Shown here one piece after another: positions 11,180 through 21,874 of a stretch of 64,000 nucleotides of DNA. A program made the translations under genes and the position numbers. Source of the stretch: Diphasiastrum complanatum (Eukaryota > Streptophyta > Lycopodiopsida > Lycopodiales > Lycopodiaceae); contig CM055102.1 in assembly GCA_029204225.1 (NCBI GenBank), positions 22,030,386 through 22,094,385 of the forward strand, given 5' to 3'. The notes beneath the pieces are model-generated. The model had not been told where the DNA came from. It searched no databases and saw nothing but the letters and a program-made list of their open reading frames with translations. Each line of letters begins with the position of its first letter. Positions within the stretch are counted from its first letter, which is position 1.

Positions 11180-11945
11180 TGAGAAATTCAACCTTAAGAT
11201 GTTAATTTGCCATTACTCCAACAGAAAGCAAACTCTTTTTGAGTCCAGGAACATAAAGCACATTAGGGATATTCTTGATTTTCCCATCAAGAAACTGCAC
11301 AGGTACATTGCAACACCCTGTATTCGGCATTCCTCCCCATTGGCTTGAGTGACCTTATTCCCATCATGGATTGGTGAGAATCTCTCAAACCAATCATGTT
11401 TCCCGGTCATATGCCTTGTGCGCCTGAATCTATGAACCATCTGGCACCATCATCAACCTGGGATGCCAATGCCGATGAGAAGACACTTGCTTTGTCATCT
11501 TTCCCATCATCTTCGGCAATGTTGCCATGTTGTTTCACTTTTCCTATCTTTATGTCTGCTTTCTTCTTGTAACACTCACATGCCCAATGACCCAGTTTGT
11601 GGCAATAGTAACATTTGCCTTTCTTCTTCTTTTTCGCCTTTGATGATGACACTCCCTCATCATCATCATCCTTGGATTTCTTGGGAATCCTTTTCCATCC
11701 TTTCTGCTTGCCTTTAGCAAGCAAGGCTTGATCTTCCTATGGGGTTTGCCTTGACTTCACCGCTTCGCGGCGCTACTCTTCCTGCAACATGATTCCTTGG
11801 AAATCTTCAAAACTAGGCAATCTCTCCCTCGAAGCGATGTCGCTCACAAACATCTGTAGCCCTTTCGAGACACCGCTCATAGTGGTATGTACCATTGATG
11901 TTTGCCATTTCCAAACTGCTTGAAACTTCACCTGTAGGCTAAAAA
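11180..11945 (-). pseudogene. copia gag remnant, zinc knuckle and protease
   Basis: Reading begins near 11905 with an ATG and MANING, matching the gag start of the element at 47.68 kb. It then jumps to the Gag C-terminal region (SRERLPSFEDFQGIM), so roughly 130-150 codons are deleted. Next come a lysine-rich linker, the CCHC knuckle CYYCHKLGHWACEC (near 11590) and the protease motif WFIDSGAQG (near 11420), in which the catalytic Asp is kept. Further protease sequence runs in a shifted frame to about 11213. Two stops interrupt the Gag C-terminal part. Confidence 0.85.
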
Positions 11946-12764
11946 GTGTATGCCAAAGCCAACCATGATGTCAAAAATAAAAAATAGTGACCTGCAATTT
12001 TTGGCTTACCAGGCCACCCGCCGCTCTTTCCTCAAATTGGAAGCCAAATTGGCGTCACTTTCCGAAATGCTTCTCGTCACCAACTCCCAACTACGTGCTC
12101 AGTGGAATGGTGAAATCACTTTTGGTGTGCTCCGAACACTTTCTCCACGGTAATCACTCTGTTTTGGTGTACCGTACTTGCAGGTACAGTCGGGATGCCC
12201 TTCGTTTGGAGGCTATAGCCTTTTGTTTGGCCAAAATAGGCTAAAGGAGGTGAAAATAAGGGCACTTTGAGTTTTTGAACTGTTTCTTCAGTGTGAAGAA
12301 ACTTTACCCTTCAAAAACTTGGGACCCAACAATTACTTCAGTTTGAAATTTTTTAATGAAGTTGCAATGCCTTTGCACTTTAGACCCCTTCTTATGAAGT
12401 TCAAGTTGAAATCCAACAGATCCAATGGTTATCTAAGATCTGACTACCTAGATCACTTCTTGGCCAGTCACCTTCAATCGTTGATCACAATAGTTCTAGA
12501 TCCAACGATCATAATCATCTAGGCACATCAAGTTCTCTCCTTGGGATCGCTACTCCCTTCCTCACGCTACAGGATTAGTGCGATTAACTGCACGTTCAGG
12601 CCCGCGACCTCCCTCACGCCATCTCCAAGCTTTCCAAGCTTCCTTACAAAAAACCATGGCTATGGCAGTCTGACAAATTCCAAGCTACCTCTCTTCACAG
12701 TCCGCGGCCGCCCACGACGTGAATTTACAGCCTCTGTTCTTGTCCGGTGATTGTAGCCACCAAG
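11946..12764 (-). mobile_element. Leader of the 8.5-13 kb copia element
   Basis: No gene is visible. The segment 11950-12240 is strongly similar, in reverse complement, to 47360-47660 of the plus-strand relative (shared GGCCACCCGCCGCTC/TGGCCTGGTAAG and CCAACTCCCAACTACGTGC/GCACGTAGTTGGGAG blocks). That marks it as a conserved 5' untranslated leader. Confidence 0.75.
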
Positions 12765-12777
12765 GGCTCTGATACCA
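12765..12777 (-). other. Primer-binding site
   Basis: GGCTCTGATACCA is the exact reverse complement of TGGTATCAGAGCC. It adjoins the 5' LTR with no spacer. Confidence 0.92.
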
Positions 12778-13029
12778 AGTTAAGAAAACAATTTAAAAAC
12801 CAGACCGGATCAATCACCACAGCACAACGTCAAGTGCAATAAGACAAGACAACAGAATTGCTCTCCACAAACTGTATATTCAACTGATAAGCAAGTACAA
12901 AGATAAAGTTGCTTAAAAGCACTCAAAGGGTTCGTAAAAGAAAGACGGCCCGATAATTCTAGAACTGAGCACACGTGGTGCCGTCGAAATAAGAACGCAC
13001 TATATAAGTCGATCATTGCTATTTTAACT
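12778..13029 (-). repeat. 5' LTR of the 8.5-13 kb copia element
   Basis: It is 252 bp and collinear with 8472-8723. The sense strand begins AGTTAAAATAGC and ends TTCTTAACT next to the primer site, giving 6-bp inverted ends AGTTAA/TTAACT. Confidence 0.93.
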
Positions 13030-13069
13030 AAACACACTATAGTTCCTTTCGTTTCTAACTAAAATTTAA

Positions 13070-13440
13070 CATATTGATATGAGAAATCGATACCCGGTAT
13101 CAATTTGCGGTATCAAATTGACAAATGATACGGGATAATATCAAATTGACAAATGATACCAAAGATCGATATCGAGTAATATCGATCTCTTGTATCATTT
13201 TTTATTTTGATACCGCAAATCGATACCGCATTTTGATTTCAGGTATCAAATGGCAAAAGTCATAGAGTTTGTAAAATCCATTATCACAATTGAGAAGGTT
13301 ATGTTTTATTTCTGTCCAGAGAAAGCAACATGATACAAGAAAACGATACGACATATTGAGCTTGTGTACCATTTACCAAAATGAAATGACAAATCAATAC
13401 CTGGTATCGATTTGCCATATCATCTTCAGCCATATTAGAA
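13070..13440. repeat. GATACC/GGTATC palindrome-rich block
   Basis: About a dozen GATACC, GGTATC or one-mismatch versions occur in both orientations, for example GATACCCGGTATC at 13089-13101. Stretches such as TCAAATTGACAAATGATAC are repeated nearby. The motif reappears at 13810-13850. No ORF of interest. It could be the sub-terminal part of a DNA transposon (compare 57.4-58.4 kb), but no ends were found. Confidence 0.6.
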
Positions 13441-13547
13441 TCAAGCTTTTCAATTAAGTAACATCTACCCAAATTCATAGCTATCATCAAGTTTTTTTAT
13501 TTACTATTTTTTTTTTCATAATCAAAGGCTTTGCATACAAATGAATG

Positions 13548-13800
13548 TTCCTCCCCAATCTGAGTAGCGTCGCAGGACGAGTGGGTCGATAGCATTTCCA
13601 TCATAACATAAAATGACATCTAAACTCCCTAAATATATCTCATCACTCTCTTTAATGCTTTCCAATGAGAGATCCTAGGATTAGACATGAATTGACTTAA
13701 CGTGCTAACAGTGTATGCTAAATCTGGTCTAGTACACAACATTGCATACATCAAAGATCCTATTAGTGAATGATAAGGCTACTTCGCTATGTCGAGTACA
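13548..13800 (-). pseudogene. copia RT C-terminal fragment
   Basis: On the minus strand one frame reads SLIGSLMYAMLCTRPDLAY and then TVSTLSQFMSNPRISHW and KRVMRYI, the conserved link between RT and RNase H in copia elements. A stop interrupts it near each end. It is homologous to 38396-38658 and 41386-41668. Confidence 0.88.
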
Positions 13801-14234
13801 TTAGCAGTATATGATACCCGATGATGATACCGCATATTGATCTTTGGTATTCGATGCTCTAAATTATTATTCAGAAATGCGTAAAATGAATTATTCTTAT
13901 AGGAACACAAATTCTACATAATTTTGAGAATCTCAAACGACATACAAGTCACGAAAAAATGAGTCATTACTGAATATGGATCTATTTCTAGATAAAGCTA
14001 TCTTAAATGGCTAAAGCATCTTAAAAATCAAAAAATTCTATGCTCCCAAAATACTTATTTGAGTACCTGGCCATCTTCTCGGATTCTCCCGAACGACATA
14101 TCACGTCATAGAATGTTAGAGTATTAGCCTAAATCAAGATTTCTTTTTGATAGCGAGATTGTCATGTACCCTATCATAATCTCTAGAAATCAAAAATAAT
14201 AATTCAAAAAATGAATGGATACATGTCACAAAAT
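13801..14234. other. No gene seen
   Basis: AT-rich DNA. It has a few more GATACC-type words at 13810-13850 and nothing else recognisable. Confidence 0.5.
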
Positions 14235-14567
14235 TGTTGATAATACCTAAAAAATCACACTGGACAACATACATGGCCATTAAATTCAACTAGAAAATCA
14301 GATCACCATAGACCATACATTCAATTAATAGGGCACATGAAAGCCAAAAAACTAAGTCTTAATAACTCACATTCACAAGGAGGAGAGGATAAAGATTCAA
14401 ATCTCTCACCAAGAAAATGAGCCAAAAGGTGTGTACAATGATGAAGAATTGCCAGATGTAGAGAGACTCAAAAGTTAACTAAACTTATCTATAATGTAAT
14501 TAACTACTAGTTAGCAACTTTTAACTTGTAGGGTACTAAAGAAGGGTCCACTTTCATTTCTTAAACA
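14235..14567 (+). mobile_element. Solo LTR-like repeat, copy 1
   Basis: This 333-bp segment begins TGTTGATAATAC and ends TTCTTAAACA (TG...CA). It is a direct copy of 24714-25005, which lacks a ~36-bp stretch present here. No internal element sequence flanks it, so I read it as a solo LTR or similar repeat. Confidence 0.6.
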
Positions 14568-15690
14568 TAGACACAAACCATATTTTCATGCTATTAAATA
14601 TAGGCACAAATCCTTGTTCCACAATTTTATAACTCATGTTATACCATTATTCAAGTGCCACATATGATTGATTGGTGACTCAATCAAAGTGGATTCAATC
14701 ACTAACCAAGTAGACAAAGAGACCATTTTTAAGTTAAATGGACCATAACAAAGGCTCATTAGTGCAAGATTGGTCAACATGATTTTGGAGGTTTAGTCAA
14801 AAATTTCTATAGATGCATATGTGACATGGAACACGTTGTGACTCTCGATAAACTCCTAAGATGGTCGCGATCACCTTTTCTAGATGGTGGGCATTCAAGG
14901 TATTTAAGAGAAATAGAAAACACTTTTGAAAATAAAAAAAGGTTGTGGATAGAGTGAATTTATACATGAGTAAAGTTTGGAGTATGAAATCTAAAGAGGA
15001 CAATTAAGGTGGTTTTAGATGGAATCGACAGGTAAGTGGAGAGGGCTCTAAATATTCTCCATTGATTGGAGTAAGCCACTTTAAGTGTCCCCCATTTGCC
15101 CCACCCTTTTATATGATGTAGGACTTAATACGCCTAGGTGACATCCTATGTGCATTAGAGGATGCTAGCATGGTATAATTTTAGATGTTAGGGAGGCCCT
15201 CCTATGGCAAATGGTGGAACTGTGGGCAAAAAGTAGAGAGAGATGTGCCAGGTTTTTTGGGACCGTGTTAACACAATAGATGAATCTAAATTGCCCTACT
15301 CCTCTCCCCTCATTTGGTGAGGGAAAGTGGAATGCTCGATTATTCCTTGCATTTGTAGCAATTGACTCTTCAACGACATAGTTGACCTTGAAAAGTATTT
15401 TCCTAATGGCACGAGTCTTAAAAAGATAATCCTTATCCTTTATTTTGCCCAAAGCTATTTTCCTCTGTAGTGATTTAAGCATTTCATATTAGGCATGAAG
15501 GCAAGTTTTGCCCACATGGAGGTACTTTACGTTAACGAAGAGGAAGGCTACTAGTTCTATATGTGGGAGCTATTGTGTTCCTAAAAATCTTTGCCTTCTA
15601 ACTTGTCTTGTAGAGATTGGGAGGGAAACAACACTACTCAAAATAACAACATGTCTCTACCTCCCTCACCACTCCAAGTGACTTAGGTTC
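14568..15690. other. No gene seen
   Basis: Mostly AT-rich. The minus-strand ORF at 15165-15482 (105 codons) has no recognisable motif and is probably chance. Confidence 0.4.
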
Positions 15691-15985
15691 AAGGGTTGGC
15701 TTAGTTGGTTAGCTTGGCATCCAAGTTTCTTTGGTCCTAGGCTCGATGCCCCTTGGAAACTACGATGCACTCCAAATGACTCGCATGTGAGGCAACACTA
15801 GTTTTAAGGCAGCTACTTTAGTCCATTGACCAACCTTGGTAGAAAATTTTCATGAATTGCTTGGCCCACTATGTACTAGGTATTGTTTTCAAGTAGCTAC
15901 TCTAGCCCATGAGCAATCGTGGTAGAAAATTTTCATGAATTGCTTGGTCCTTGCACTATGTACTAAGTATTGTTTATGAGAAGGT
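15691..15985 (+). mobile_element. tRNA-derived SINE with internal 83-bp tandem duplication
   Basis: A perfect RNA polymerase III A box, TGGCTTAGTTGG, lies at 15697-15708. A B-box match with one mismatch, GGCTCGATGCC, lies at 15740-15750. The start-to-start spacing of 43 nt is that of a tRNA gene. The body that follows contains two ~83-bp units (15811-15893 and 15894-15979), each with 'agaaaattttcatgaattgc'. It is not a tRNA gene because the stems do not pair. Confidence 0.65.
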
Positions 15986-16049
15986 GAGTGTACCATACTA
16001 AGCCATGGGAGTGGCGATGTGTTCTACAAGGCAGTAGTTATCAGTCGGA

Positions 16050-16165
16050 TGAATGATACCTGATGTAGCATCTACATGAATGAATGATACTTGATGTAGC
16101 AACTGTAGATGGACATCTGGTATTGGACTTAATTCTAGATGGACATCTTGTATTGGACTTAATTC
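16050..16165. repeat. Two adjacent short tandem duplications
   Basis: TGAATGATACCTGATGTAGC occurs twice with a 31-bp period (16050 and 16081). Next to it, TAGATGGACATCTGGTATTG occurs twice with a 30-bp period (16106 and 16136). Confidence 0.85.
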
Positions 16166-16462
16166 TAAGTCCATGCTATGTGCTATGGCCCCACAAGATA
16201 ACACCCACTCATGTTTCCTTGAAAGCAAATACTACCTATCATAGGACATGCCATCTCAATCCACCACGTTCACGTGACATGGCGACGGTTGCGGAAGGAC
16301 ATCACCTTCATCTCCCCTCATGCCATCAGAGCCGCGCGCAACCCAAACTGCTCTCTCGCTCTCTCGATCTCAACACAGACACACAAATTAAGTCTCACAA
16401 GAGCTAGAATATTTGTGCATTGAATTGGGTTGCAATAAGTCCGTGTTTCCCACACCGCATCA

Positions 16463-18250
16463 CTATGCTTTCTGGGTGGTCACCCATCGTTTCCGGATTA
16501 TGAGCTTTAGGCATTTTTTCCCTGCAAGCGTTTGATACAGATCATGATCTAATAGGTATGGCTGGAATCTCGGATGATATTGTGCATAGTTGATTGAGAT
16601 GTTATATCTGAAAACCTTACATAATGCACAGTCTTTCGGATTAATGTTAGCCAACTGAACAGGATACTTGTGTTTTCTAAAAAAATATGTTCCGCAAGAA
16701 CTGCAGATGTTGCTTGGAGAAGAGGAATCCTATTGCAGAATGGGAGTAACTACTGTTCCTGCCATGGTGGCAAAGGGATCATGTTCCATGGAGATCACTT
16801 TGCTATAGACCCTGATTTGCACAGCCTCAGGTAAATTTACTGTGGATACAGAACGCATTTTTTCAATTCTGTATTGTAGATGTATGCTTAGCTTCTTCAT
16901 TTTCAGGCCGAAATGATCACATAAGGAACGAGATCCTTGATACTTGCTCAATGTCCCAAAAAGCCTGATATGAGCACTCATCGCAACCATTCCCACTCTT
17001 CTGTTACATTATGAATGATTTACATAATATCTATACTATTTTAGTAACAGAAACTACAATTATTTCGAAGGCACTTCTATTTGGCAAGTGTAATGAGTTT
17101 TTTTATCAACTAACGAATACTATCTTTCCACTCTCCTACAAATTAGATACATCAATTCGCAATACTACACTAGCTTTGTTAAATTTTGGGAGACAAAATG
17201 CTCAAAGAAACGATATATTCATTGAGACATGAACCTCTCAGACGTTGATGATACGCGGTGCTGTCGGATCAGACGGAAGGTTCATAATATTCTTAGTTAC
17301 GCTGATTGGATAATCGAAAGCATCCCTTTAAAGTTTACATATTTTGTTCCGTTAAAATTCATGTAATGTTAAATATAAATGTATGCCTATTAGACAAAAG
17401 TTTTGAAGCAGATAAGAGGCGTTGGGAAAAACTTACAAAAGTTCTGTATCAGAATAGTTCTTTAACGAATAGAATCAAGATGCAATGAAATATGAGAATT
17501 ATCATGCAATGAATCATAGAACTATTGAAAATGTCAACGAACGGTGCTGCGATTGAAGAACTGATTGTAAGATAGACTGGTTTCAAGTTAGCCACATTAA
17601 GAATTACAACAACTGAAGTCTGAGATGGTCTATTTTCTTACTCACAGAATGAGAAGCTCAGGTTCTTTAATAGAAATCTGTTAGTCTTTAGTTATGGCTA
17701 GCTGTGATCTTGGACACTTCTGAAATAGGCGACTATGCTGAAAATCAACAGTCATGCAATTCAAGAGTTGGATGCTTCAAGAGCCAATGCCACAAGTAAA
17801 AAATAGTTCACTGGGAGTCATAGATAGTTTGGAGCTAATCCCTTCAGCTTCCAGCACTCTCACTCGATGAGCAAATACGTTGACACTCAAGTTTTTGATC
17901 ATCATATTGTGCTTTGTTTTCCAGGGCTTTTGGTTAACGTCCATTGTCATTTAGTTTACTTGACTTTATCCCAGAAGATTCCAGTCCATACCCACTTTTA
18001 CTTTTCAAAATTCTGAAAATACTATTGACTGGACACCGATGCCTTGTTCACGATTTTGACATCAATAGCTGCACTTTTCCAAAAAGCACATTCAATCTCA
18101 GGTCTTGTGCCCACCATGACATACATGTGATCGTTATGGAACTTTGATAAGGTACTGCAGTTCTATACTTCATCACATGATACGCAATGCTTGGATACAT
18201 GACCTTTTGAAGATGATTTGCACTTGATTCTTGTTGCACACAACAAAACA
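16463..18250 (-). pseudogene. Unidentified multi-exon gene or gene remnant
   Basis: Several minus-strand stretches look coding rather than random. From 17008 to 16463 a single frame is open except for one TAG at about 16733. That TAG sits in CTGCAATAG|G, a good splice-acceptor shape, so it may end an intron. The last part contains ICSSCGTYFF and, 20 residues later, a CALC pair (CxxC...CxxC, zinc-ribbon-like), and ends at a natural stop. Upstream, 17905-17777 encodes MMIKNLSVNVFAHRVRVLEA. The stretch 18250-18022 has paired cysteines (KHCVSCDEV), one in-frame TAG, then HMYVMVGTRPEIECAFW. I do not recognise the family. Order and strand suit one gene, but the internal stops make a pseudogene as likely. 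Confidence 0.4.
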
Positions 18251-18260
18251 ATTCCAAAAG

Positions 18261-19586
18261 CATGGGCTCTAAATAATGCCAATGCATCTAGACTCCATTG
18301 ATTTCTTGCCTATTACATTATCTTCATACATCAAGGTAGATGAGGATATCAACAAAATTGTAAATCATTTCACATGGATTCATCTAGTACATCAAACTAG
18401 ATAAGTTGTGGATGTAAGAGACTCTAGATGCAAAGCACAAATATGTTTGTGCTTACTTACAAAACCATATAATACTCAACCAAATTCTTATCATTCATGT
18501 TGATAGTGCAACAAAAACTTTATTGTCAAGCTAAGATGAGAGGGCCTTCTGGAAGCTTCCTCGCTTCCTCATTGCCAAAGGGTCAATGGATCAAAGGATT
18601 TGGTATCAACTAACAACTGAACTAGGCACCTAGTAGTATGAGTTGGCGCTACAAAGAACTCAAGAACTAATATTATGGTACGATAAAATATATACTTGTT
18701 TTTTAGATTATTCAATTAGAGCCACATTTACATTTGCCATCAATTTTGTAAGCAATCAATATTAATACGTTGTAACATCAAGGTAATAATACAAAATATT
18801 GTCCATTTTTTTTTGGCATATTGTGTACGCTAGGTAAGAGTGTCGTTCTTCAAAAGCACAAGAAGAAGCTAACTGATCTATAATTTTGCATATTGTAGGT
18901 AGCTCACACTAACAATTATCATCTTTAAGTTGAGCTTCCTTCATCTCGTTTATAAGATCACCATAAAAATTTGTGAATATGTGAATTTAATTTAAATCTC
19001 TCTTCAAGTCTACCTAAATGCAAGAATGCTTTTGAGTTATTTTATGTGTATAAATATAAAACTCGACATTTTATAAACAATGTCATTGCACCTTGATCAC
19101 CAAGTTGGCTGAATTTTCAAAATCATGGGCTCTAAATACTGCCAATATATCTTTACTCCATTGATTACTTGCCTATTGCAATGCCTTCATACATCAAGGT
19201 AGATGCAAGGATATCAACAAAATTGTAAATCCTTTCACATGGATTCATCTAGTACATCAAACTCAATAGAAACTAGAAAACTTGTGGATGTATGAGATGC
19301 TAGGAGCAAAGCACAAATATGCTTGTGCTTACTTAAAAAACCATACAATACTCAACCAAATTCTTATCATTCATGTTAAAAGTGCAAGAAAAACTTTATT
19401 GTCAACAAGCTAAGATGAGAGGGCCATTTGGGAGCTTCCTCATTGCCAACACGGTCAATGGATCAAAGGATTCAGTATCAACTAACAACTGAACTAGGCA
19501 CCTAGTAGTACAACTAGGCACTAGAAAGAACTCAAGAACCATTATTATGGTACAATAAAATGTAATAATATATACTTATTTTGATA
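18261..19586. repeat. ~450-bp direct repeats flanking ~415 bp
   Basis: 18261-18708 and 19124-19586 are direct copies, offset 863 bp, beginning CATGGGCTCTAAATA. Each carries a hairpin: AAGCACAAA...TTTGTGCTT at 18433-18454, and its near copy at 19309-19330. The internal 415 bp is AT-rich with no ORF and no primer site. The shape resembles a terminal-repeat retrotransposon in miniature, but without primer site or purine tract a simple tandem duplication is equally possible. Confidence 0.65.
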
Positions 19587-21065
19587 CGCTATAAGGTGAA
19601 GGTAATAGTTTTCTAGTGCATTCAAATAACCAATTGGCAAGTTGTATGTCATACTAATAATATATATTGTTTTAACAAAAAATATTGATTCAAAAAATAA
19701 TATTTTATCTTACAGTGATTGACAAAGAGTACCAAAAGAGTATATGATGAAATCTATACAATATAAAAAAAGGTACAAATTTTTAAAATGAACTTTTTTA
19801 TTTTACTTTTTAATGCACTAGCTCTTTATATAAGACCTAATATACTTGAAAGCGAAAGCGAAATCAAAATCAAAATCAAAATCAAAACCAAAATTGAAAA
19901 CAAAAAATGCGAAATTTCACGGAGAAACGCATAATCTTCATTTTATAAATTCTTGAGAAGACAATTGCCGCTTCCCGTTGGCTTTATGCCAAAACTACTA
20001 ACATGATAACAATGAAAAACTAAATTTTAAACAAACATATGTTTTTAAAAATAATAAAAATAAAATAATTTATTTTATTTTTTATTTATGACTTTTTATC
20101 TCATGAATTAAACTTATTTTAAGATCTAACAAATTTATAAACTATTTATTTTTGCAGATTTCTATCAAATTTCAAAGAAACAAACACAATCAAGTGACAA
20201 ACAAAACTGACTCTAAGGTATTTTTTTTTATTACATATCTATAAAAAAAATTATAGTTTAATATTAATCAGTATTAATATTGAATATATTTTTTCTAAAA
20301 AAATTAAAAGTTTTTAATGATTTTACTTTGAATCATTTGAAAATATCAAGATATTTTAATAAAATATATACTCTATATATAATTTTTAATAGAAACAAAT
20401 GAAATAAAATAGACAATATTTTTTTGAGAAAAAATTTTGAAATAATAACTTCTTATACCTTAACATGAGTTAATTCGATAATGAATTGATAAACTTGTTG
20501 CTAAAAATTGAACCGTGCGAACAATTAATAGCTAGATAAAGAACTTTTCTTAATTATAAAAAATAATTTTTTCCAAGTTGTAATAGTAGGTATGAGATTA
20601 ATGAATTAGATAATGTATGGAATAATATAACAAATCAAACTATAAAAAATAAAAATGTTGTACACTTTTGTGGAATATCGTCATTTAATTGCAAACACAT
20701 TTCTTTGTGAAAATACATATGAAAATAAAAATAAAATAATTGGTATGTATGTAAAAACTATTGGTATGTATGTATAACTATTGGCATTAAAAAAAAATTT
20801 CCTAATCGCAAATCACAAATCAAAATTAATATCTAATGCAAATTTCATCATGAAATTATTGTCGCTAGGCTTCCGATACTAGTTCGAATTTGTTATATGA
20901 GAAAGCCTAGCGACCAGATTTAAAACTCTATAAATGTGATTTTAGTAGTTTGAATATATTAGGACTAATAATAATTTTCTCTATTGCTGAAACGAATCTA
21001 AATTTGAATGTGGTCGAAACCAATTTCAAATTTGTTCTTTGAAATCATACATCATTTTTAGATAG
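19587..21065. other. AT-rich gene-free DNA
   Basis: Very AT-rich with long A and T runs. It includes a small microsatellite-like stretch near 19850-19905 (GAAAGC then AAATC repeats) and a 12-bp inverted repeat at 20861-20914. No coding sequence was seen. Confidence 0.6.
20861..20914. repeat. Perfect 12-bp inverted repeat
   Basis: GTCGCTAGGCTT (20861-20872) pairs perfectly with AAGCCTAGCGAC (20903-20914) across a 30-nt loop. It stands out because the arms are GC-rich in very AT-rich DNA. Confidence 0.85.
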
Positions 21066-21310
21066 ATGAATGGCTTGGTAGGCAAGGTTTACTTTTTATG
21101 TGGAGTTCAAATCCTCAACCATGTGATGTGAATGTCAGAGTTGTATTCTATGTTGTGGATCATTCTATGAAGAAGTTAAAGAAAATATGGTACCAAATTG
21201 TACATTTGGTGGATGATACCATTCCCATATATCTTGTTAGAGATGGTGAACTCATGCAACCCTTCTCCAACATTCCGCGAACGGCCGACAAATTGGCACG
21301 ACATTGACAC
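21066..21310 (+). mobile_element. Possible tRNA-derived SINE remnant
   Basis: TGGCTTGGTAGG (21071-21082) matches the polymerase III A box with one mismatch. AGTTCAAATCC (21104-21114) matches the B box with two mismatches. Spacing (33 nt) is shorter than in a tRNA. The body has no ORF of interest. Confidence 0.35.
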
Positions 21311-21417
21311 CGAGCTATCGAATTCCTACACAAGTGCTGAAGACGAACATTGAGCAAACGAGCCATTGGGCGACTCGAATTATCAGGTCCTAGCTTGTTG
21401 GTCATGAGGTTTCAATC

Positions 21418-21844
21418 TGTCACGCTCAGCCGTAAGGAACGTTACAAGAGGAGAGATGTAGTTAACGAAGAGTTTAGCCTAAGCCTCTCTTGTAATATTT
21501 AGTTAAATTGTCTTTTAATCCCATCTAGTGGAACATAAGTATAGAACAGAAATAAGAGGAATTGATACATCGAGTAGAGAAAGGAGAAACAACGTTGTCA
21601 ATATTGAACAACGTAATTGTAAGAGAGGAGCGTCAGGTCGCTATGTCGCGATGCACTATCGACTCACTCTAAGAAAGCAAAAGACAAAAGATATTTTGTT
21701 TTTCCAATACTATTCTTTGCATTGTATCCCCTCCTATATAATTAATTGTTGCTTTGTCTGTGATTCGTATTAGCGTATCTAGATCCAATAATCTAATGCA
21801 TTGTGTAGCGCACTTCCGCACTAGATACGCTCACTTTTGCAGCA
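21418..21844 (+). mobile_element. Probable LTR of the 21.9-24.7 kb copia element
   Basis: The segment ends TTTGCAGCA directly before a decayed primer-binding site and a gag gene. The left edge (TGTCACGCTCAGCC near 21418) is a guess; no second copy exists in the window. Confidence 0.4.
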
Positions 21845-21856
21845 TGGAATAAGAGC
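21845..21856 (+). other. Decayed primer-binding site
   Basis: TGGAATAAGAGC differs at two positions from TGGTATCAGAGC and sits about 19 bp before the gag ATG, after an LTR-like CA end. Confidence 0.55.
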
Positions 21857-21874
21857 AGATTCATTAGATACAAT

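Larger units (their letters stand above)
8472..13029 (-). mobile_element. Complete but defective Ty1/copia retrotransposon, 4.56 kb
   Basis: Two 252-bp LTRs (8472-8723 and 12778-13029), a perfect primer-binding site (12765-12777) and a purine tract (8724-8732) define the whole element on the minus strand. Gene order from the right is leader, gag remnant, zinc knuckle, protease, GAG-pre-integrase, integrase, RT, RNase H. The LTRs differ at roughly 15 positions, so insertion is not recent. LTR ends are AGTTAA...TTAACT rather than TG...CA. Flanks are AAAAA and AAACA, so a target duplication is only partly recognisable. The gag 5' part and the RT core are deleted, and several frames are shifted. 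Leader and Gag-Pol resemble the plus-strand element at 46.1-50.25 kb. Confidence 0.92.

Noticed and set aside
15165-15482. 105-codon minus-strand ORF as a host gene
   Set aside because: No recognisable motif, no splice context, and a length compatible with chance.
15697-15750. tRNA gene
   Set aside because: A and B boxes are present, but acceptor and anticodon stems do not pair and a repeat body follows, so SINE is the better call.
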